64,000 nucleotides of DNA from AP-15 sp963750195 (GTDB lineage Bacteria; Pseudomonadota; Alphaproteobacteria; ATCC43930; CGMCC-115725), in NCBI GenBank assembly GCA_963750195.1, contig CAVVPS010000016.1, positions 992,001-1,056,000 of the forward strand, in the 5' to 3' direction. The translations under genes were made by a program, and so were the position numbers. Positions 57,660 through 64,000 of the stretch are shown one piece after another. The notes beneath the pieces were generated by a model. The model had not been told where the DNA came from. It searched no databases and saw only the letters and a list, made by a program, of their open reading frames with translations. Position 1 is the stretch's first letter; the number at the start of each line of letters is the position of its first letter.

Positions 57660-58813
57660 ATGTCCGAAGCTGCCGAACAGGCCGTCACGCAGCGTTTCGT
57701 GGCGCTGCTCGACCGGATCCGCACCAGTGGCCTGTCCGACGAAGTGGCACAGGTGGAGGGTTGGATCGACCAGGTGAAGGCGCCGGAGATCCGCGCCGAA
57801 ATGGCCCGGCTGCTGGCGTTCTGGTGCCTACGGCGGGGCGAGACCGACAAGACGGTGCGGTATGCCGACATCGCCCTGGGGCTGCGGCCGGACGATTCCG
57901 ACAGCGCCTACAACGCCATCTTCGCGCTGTTCCGGGCCGGCCGGCTGCCGCAGGCCGTGGCCCGCGCCGAGGCCGCCCTGGCCGAACATGGCGAACATTT
58001 CCAATGGCATAACATCCTTTGCACGGCGCTCGCCGCGCTTGGCCGGCTGACCGAGGCGCGCCGCCACGGCACCCGCGCGCTGCTGCTGAAGGACGCCCTG
58101 GCGCTGGCGGCGGTGCATGAGCTGGATGGGGTGCCGGTGCCGCCATTCGATCCCGGCCAGCCGCGCCGCAACATCGTCGCGTTCTCGCTGTACGGCGCGA
58201 ACCCGCGCTACACCGAGGGCGCGGTGCTGAACGCGCGCGCCGTGCGGTTCCTGTATCTCGGCTGGTTCGCCCGATTCTATATCGACGACACTGTGCCGCA
58301 GGCGGTGGTCAACACGCTGATCGCCGAACGCGCGGAGGTGTTGACGGTAGGGGGCCTGGCGAGCGATCCGGCGGGCCCGCTGTGGCGCTTCCTGGTCGCC
58401 GACGATGCCGGGGTGGACCGCTATCTGCTGCGTGACGCGGATTTGGTGGTCACCCTGCGGGAGGCGGTGGCGGTGCAGGAGTGGCTGGTCTCCGGCCGGC
58501 ATTTCCACGTGATGCGCGACCACCCCAACCACTCGGAACTGGTGCTGGCCGGCATGTGGGGCGGGGTGCGCGGGGCACTGCCGCCGGTCGGGCCGGCCAT
58601 CCAGCATTACCTGGCAACCCGCCAGCACATGCTGGGGCGCACGGTGGACCAGGAGTTCCTGCGCGAGGTGATGTGGCCCACGATCCGGCGCAGCGTGCTG
58701 ACGCATGACAGCCAGTTCGCGTTCGGGGAGCGGGTGGATTTCCCGCCCAGGCGCGCCTGCCGCCGGGCATCCATGTCGGCTGTGACGGGCGGAAGATGCT
58801 GGGGTTGGCGTGA
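57660..58813 (+). CDS. TPR-containing protein of glycosyltransferase-like type, frameshifted near the end
   Basis: About 384 residues. The N-terminal 140 residues form tetratricopeptide-like helices (LLAFWCLRRGETDKTVRYADIALGLRP, then AGRLPQAVARAEAAL). From residue 165, NIVAFSLYGANPRYTEGAVLNARA and YLGWFARFYIDD, then LLRDADLVVTLREA and FHVMRDHPNH resemble proteins that handle surface glycans. A 1-base shift near 58,755 hides the true end (LPPGIHVGCDGRKMLGLA), TGA 58811. The role is inferred. Confidence 0.7.
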
Positions 58814-58873
58814 CGCTGGCCTGCGATGACCGCGGCATGACAGACTGCGGGCGGACGCGACCGGAGCACGCCC

Positions 58874-60305
58874 CTGCCCTACGCCCACACCTTCGCCGGC
58901 ACCCGCCATGTCTTCGCCGATCTGCGCGAGCTGCTGGCCAGGGCCACCCCCTCCGCTCGGGCGACGGGCTGGCGGGCGTCGCGGCCGGCAGCGCCGCAGG
59001 AGCGGTCGCCGCGCGGATGCGCTGGCCGACGTGCCGCTGGCGACGCTTCCTGACCGAAGCCGGTGGTCCCCTACGAGGCCGACGAGGTCACCCGGCTGAT
59101 CTTCGACACCCACGACGCGCGCGGCGTTCGCGCCGGTCGCGCACCCTGACGGTCGGCGATTTCCGCGATTGGCTGCTCTCCGACGCCGCGACCGCGAGCG
59201 CTGGCGCGCGCTCGCGCCCGGCCTCACGCCCGGAGATGGCCGCGGCCGCGTCAGCAAGATCATGCGCAACCAGGACCTGGTCCTCGGTCGCGAGCAAAAT
59301 GCCGGGTCGATCACCGCCTTCCGCAACACCATCGGCCTGCCGGGCCGGCTGTCGGTGCGGCTGCAGCCCAACCATCCCACCGACGACGCCGCCGGCATCG
59401 CCGCCTCGATCCTCGACGGCCTGCTGCTGGGCAGCGGCGACGCGGTGATCGGCATCAATCCGGCCACCGACAGCGTGGCCGCGATCTGGCGACGCTGCTG
59501 CGACTGCTGGACGACGCTGATCGCCGGCTACGAGATCCCGACGCAGGCCTGCGTGCTGACCCACGTCACCACCACGATGCGCTGCATCGAGCGCGGCGCG
59601 CCGGTCGACCTGGTGTTCCAGTCGATCGCCGGCACCGAGGCCGCCAACCGCAGCTTCGGCGTCGATCTCTGGCGCTGCTGGACGAGGCGCGCGAGGCGGC
59701 GCTGTCGCTGCAGCGCGGCACGGTCGGCGACAACGTGATGTATTTCGAGACCGGGCAGGGCTCGCGCGCTGTCGGCCGACGCCCATCACGGCGTCGACCA
59801 GCAGACGCTGGAGGCGCGCGCCTATGCGGTGGCGCGCGCGCTTCGAGCCGCTGCTGGTCAACACCGTGGTCGGCTTCATCGGCCCGGAATATCTCTACGA
59901 CGGCAAGCAGATCATCCGCGCCGGGCTCGAGGACCATTTCTGCGGCAAGCTGCTCGGCCTGCCGATGGGCTGCGACGTCTGCTACACCAACCACGCCGAG
60001 GCCGACCAGGACGACATGGACACGCTGCTGACGCTGCTGGCGCGCGGCCGGCGTGAACTTCATCATGGGCGTGCCGGGCGCCGACGACGTCATGCTCAAC
60101 TACCAGTCCACGTCGTTCCACGACGCGCTCTACGTCGCGCGAGCTGCTGGGGCTGCGGCGCGGCGCCGGAGTTCGAGGCCTGGCTGGCGCGCGTGCGGCC
60201 TGGACAGCGCGACGCCGGAGCGGCGCCCGCCGGCTGGCGCCGGCGCTGTCGGCCTCGGCTGACGTGGGCACGCGACGCTTGGCGCGAAAAACCGCCCGCG
60301 CATAA
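58874..60305 (+). CDS. eutB: Ethanolamine ammonia-lyase large subunit, multiple frameshifts
   Basis: The catalytic subunit that, with adenosylcobalamin, converts ethanolamine to acetaldehyde and ammonia. Recognisable blocks in changing frames: YAHTFAGTRHVFADLRELLA, SKIMRNQDLVL, FRNTIGLPGRLSVRLQPNHPTDD, GIAASILDGLLLGSGDAVIGINPATDS, IPTQACVLTHVTTTMRCIERG, FQSIAGTEAANRSFGVDL, GQGS, ADQDDMDTLL, and FIMGVPGADDVMLNYQSTSFHD. Length of about 460 residues is normal. At least eight indels. The exact start is uncertain because of them. Confidence 0.88.
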
Positions 60306-60311
60306 CGGCCG

Positions 60312-61056
60312 ATGAGCGCCGCCCCCCCGACCTGTGGAGCGATCTTCGCCGGTTCACCCCGGCGCGCATGGCGCTGGGCCGGGCGGGCAACGGCCTGCCG
60401 ACGGGCCGCGAGTGCTGGCGTTCCAGGCGGCGCATGCCGGCCGCGCGGGACGCGGTGCAGCGGCCGCTGGACGTCGCGGCCCTGCAGGCGGAGCTGACGG
60501 CGCGCGGGGCATCGACAGCCTCGCGGTCGCGAGCGCCGCGCCGGACCGCGGAGCTACCTGATGCCGCCCCGACCTGGGCCGGCACGCTGCCGCCGGCGCA
60601 GGCCGCGCGCGCTTGCCGCCGGCGCCGGGGCGGGCTGCGTTTCGTGGTGTGCGACGGGCTGTCAGCCGTCGCGGTGCAGCGCCACGCCGCGCCGCTGCTG
60701 GCGACGCTCGTGCCGGCGCTGCGGGCGCAGGGCACAGGGCCCGGTGGTGATCGCCTCCCAGGGGCGGGTCGCGCTGGGCGACGAGATCGGCGAGCGATGG
60801 GCGCGCGGGTGGTCGCGGTGCTGGTCGGCGAGCGGCCCGGGCTGTCGGCGGCCGACAGCCTGGGCGGCTACCTGACCTGGGACCCGCGCCCGGGCGCACC
60901 GACGCGGAGCGCAACTGCATCTCCAACATCCGCCCGGACGGGCTGCCCATCCCGCTCGCCTGCGCGAAGTTATTGTGGCTTATCAACGCGATGCAGCACT
61001 TGCGGCTGACCGGCGTGGGGCTGAAGGACGAGCAGCCGGCGTTGCGGTCCGAATGA
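60312..61056 (+). CDS. eutC: Ethanolamine ammonia-lyase small subunit, multiple frameshifts
   Basis: Cobalamin-binding partner of EutB, 6 bases downstream. Blocks: TPARMALGRAGNGLPT, QRPLDVAALQAELTARG, FVVCDGLSAVAVQRHA, VVIASQGRVALGDEIGE, VLVGERPGLSAADSLGGYLTWDPRPG, CISNIRPDGLP and LLWLINAMQHLRLTGVGLKD, ending at TGA 61054-61056. At least five indels. No microcompartment genes are seen nearby, so this would be the simple cytosolic pair. Confidence 0.87.
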
Positions 61057-61172
61057 CCGTGCCCCTGTCATGTGGTTCGGGCGCAGGCGCGGATCGCGGG
61101 GCCGAACCCCGGGATGATGAAGTGGGGGGCGGGGATGATACCGCCTCGGATGGCGGTCATCCCCGCGCGCCG

Positions 61173-61818
61173 CTACTGCCGGGTGCCGGTGGTGCCGGGG
61201 CCGGCGAGCGAGCCGGTCGACGGCGGCGCACCCGGGCTGTTCGCCGACGGCACCGTGGTCTGGTAGCTCGGGAGTTCCCGGCGTGGGGCTGGCACTCGAT
61301 GTGTTGCCGCTGGTGCTGGTTCCCGCCGGGCCACCGTAGTAGCTCGACCCGTTGCCGTTCATGCCGGTCCGCTGCGATCCGGCCGATCCGCTGTTGCCGA
61401 GGCCCGTGCCGGTGCCGGCCGTGCCGCCGGTGGACAAGCCGCTTGGGCTCGTCGTGCCGCTGCCGGTGGTGCCGGCGCCGGTGCTCAGGCCGGTGGTGCC
61501 ACCGGTGCCCACGCCGCCCGAACCGACGCCCGCCGACCCGGCGCCGCCAGATCCGGCGCCGCCCGATCCGGCGGTGCCGCCCATCATCGCGGATCCGGCG
61601 TTGCCGCCGACGCCGCTGGACATGCCGCCCATGCCGCCGGCGCCGCCCGCCGCACCGCCCGCGGCACCGCCCCCTGCGCCACCGGCAGCGCCGCCTGCCC
61701 CGCCCCCTGCTCCGCCGCCTCCGCCACCGCCGCCGCCACCGCCGGCTGCCATCGCCCCGGCCATTGGCGCCAATGCCAGCACTGCGGCCAGTGCGAACGC
61801 GTGTGTCTTGCGAACCAT
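61173..61818 (-). CDS. Glycine-rich secreted protein
   Basis: Start ATG 61818 (MVRKTHAFALAAVLALAPMAGAMAA), a clean signal peptide. Then poly-Gly and GGA repeats, and a Gly/Thr/Ser-rich domain with GSGGAG repeats. The end is one of two frames, TAG at 61173-61175 being likely (TTVPSANSPGAPP, then PGTTGTRQ). The opposite strand gives a long Pro-rich frame that is not a gene. No enzyme domain; perhaps a surface or matrix protein. Confidence 0.5.
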
Positions 61819-61963
61819 GGATTCCGTCCCTTCGCTGTGCCGCGCGTCGGTGCGCAGCGACAGGGAGGGAACGCGCGAGCCCCCCGCAGCGGGTGGCGCG
61901 CCCGAAGGCCGGATCACGCCAATTTGTCAGGCGTCCCCCCGGAAAGAGCCGCGCGCGCACGCA

Positions 61964-62420
61964 CTATTCGCGCAACTTCCGAGCGGCCAGGGCGGCGGGT
62001 CGCTCCCAGCAGCGCTGGAGCCAGGCGGCGACATGCGGCCACTTCGCCAAGTCCATGAACAATCCGCGATACAGCGCCGCGGCGACATTCAGGTCGGCCA
62101 CGCTGAACGCCGGGCCGGCGAGCCAGGCATGGCGCGTGAGCGCCGCATCGAGCACGTCGAGCGCCGGCACGATCTCCCGCCACAGCGCCTCGGCCAGCGT
62201 TGGATTGCGATCCGCCTCCGGCAGCACGCTGGTATGGTTGAACCAGGCGACGATCTGGCGGTCCAGGCGGTCGACCTCCCAGAAGCTCCACTGCCAGCAC
62301 AGCGCCTCCTGCCGTGGGTCGGACGGGTAGAGCGGGCTGGCGTGCTTCTTGGCGAGATACAGGTTGATCGCCATGGATTCGGACAGCACGAAGCCGTCGT
62401 CCTCGATCACCGCCCTCCGC
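61964..62420 (-). pseudogene. Glutathione S-transferase, N-terminally truncated
   Basis: IEDDGFVLSESMAINLYLAKKH is the end of the thioredoxin half with the glutathione-binding Glu-Ser. The all-helical C-terminal domain follows (WQWSFWEVDRLDRQIVAWF, WLAGPAFSVADLNVAAALY). The first 50 residues are missing where ffh begins, so the gene is cut by the same junction-like point near 62,440. Confidence 0.75.
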
Positions 62421-62465
62421 GAAGGTTCGCGCAGCGGCGCGTTACCGTTTGGAGTGGACGGCATC

Positions 62466-63893
<1,428 letters not shown>

Positions 63894-63920
63894 ATCGTGA
63901 CAGGACGATACACGACGTCG

Positions 63921-64000
63921 ATGGGTCTGAAGATCCGCCTTGCCCGCGCCGGCGCCAAGAAGCGGCCGTACTACCACATCGTGGTGGCCGACAGCCGCAG
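63921..64000 (+). CDS. rpsP: Ribosomal protein bS16, partial
   Basis: MGLKIRLARAGAKKRPYYHI, then VVADSR, is the bS16 N-terminus; the gene runs off the window. Placement directly after ffh is the common ffh-rpsP-rimM-trmD order. Confidence 0.92.
   Translation, partial: MGLKIRLARAGAKKRPYYHIVVADSR

Noticed and set aside
60975..62330. 451-codon Pro/Arg-rich plus-strand frame
   Set aside because: Antisense of a glycine-rich secreted protein with a clear signal peptide on the other strand.

Overview
The window reads as alphaproteobacterial DNA of high GC in two unlike parts. Positions 1 to about 52,860 look like one chromosome, or a metagenome-assembled contig, of an uncultured Rhodospirillales- or Rhizobiales-type bacterium. 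Evidence for this includes gltBD, MlaA, PqiABC, Kup and many CoA-linked catabolic genes. The last 11 kb is richer in GC and full of 1-base frameshifts. It holds Acetobacteraceae-like housekeeping genes: rplK-rplA-rplJ-rplL-rpoB on the minus strand, eutBC, and ffh-rpsP. The rpoB gene is cut off at about 52.9 kb beside a phage-type DUF1376 gene, so an assembly chimera is the simplest reading of that border.

Layout. 0-5 kb: a DoxX membrane protein; a DUF5677-like gene split by a complete IS5-family element with a TGA target duplication; an acyl-CoA synthetase. 5-11 kb: glutamate synthase gltB-gltD. 11-19 kb: envelope genes (MlaA, hemolysin III), a double-hotdog thioesterase, maleylacetoacetate isomerase, an alpha/beta hydrolase coupled to threonine aldolase, and a MaoC/CaiB pair. 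19.4-21.1 kb: a two-gene operon whose second gene carries an in-frame TGA exactly at the U of a UGSC motif, followed by a plausible SECIS hairpin. I read this as a selenoprotein, and it is the most interesting item here. 21.3-28.5 kb: a tRNA 3'-end remnant and the N-terminal part of a tyrosine integrase, then VOC, MFS, N-acyl-D-amino-acid deacylase, IS110 and epimerase genes, then the C-terminal part of a like integrase. 29-36 kb: DUF899, a three-gene operon of two atypical SDRs (Phe in place of the catalytic Tyr) with a DsbA-type isomerase, an HpcH aldolase, TauD and a glyoxalase-like protein. 36-47 kb: accessory DNA with an IS110 remnant, many small orphan ORFs, two small lipoproteins, a DUF882 peptidase, a dipeptidase relic, Kup, a WXXGXW-repeat surface protein and another tRNA-end att-like core. 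47.4-51 kb: pqiABC with overlapping stops and starts. 51-52.9 kb: an MFS relic and the DUF1376 gene.

Many genes in both parts carry a single indel, often in homopolymers or GC repeats, while the protein signal continues cleanly in another frame. I annotate such genes over their full span and call them frameshifted. Consensus errors are more likely than real decay in most cases, except where the gene is also truncated. No rRNA, complete tRNA or CRISPR array was found.
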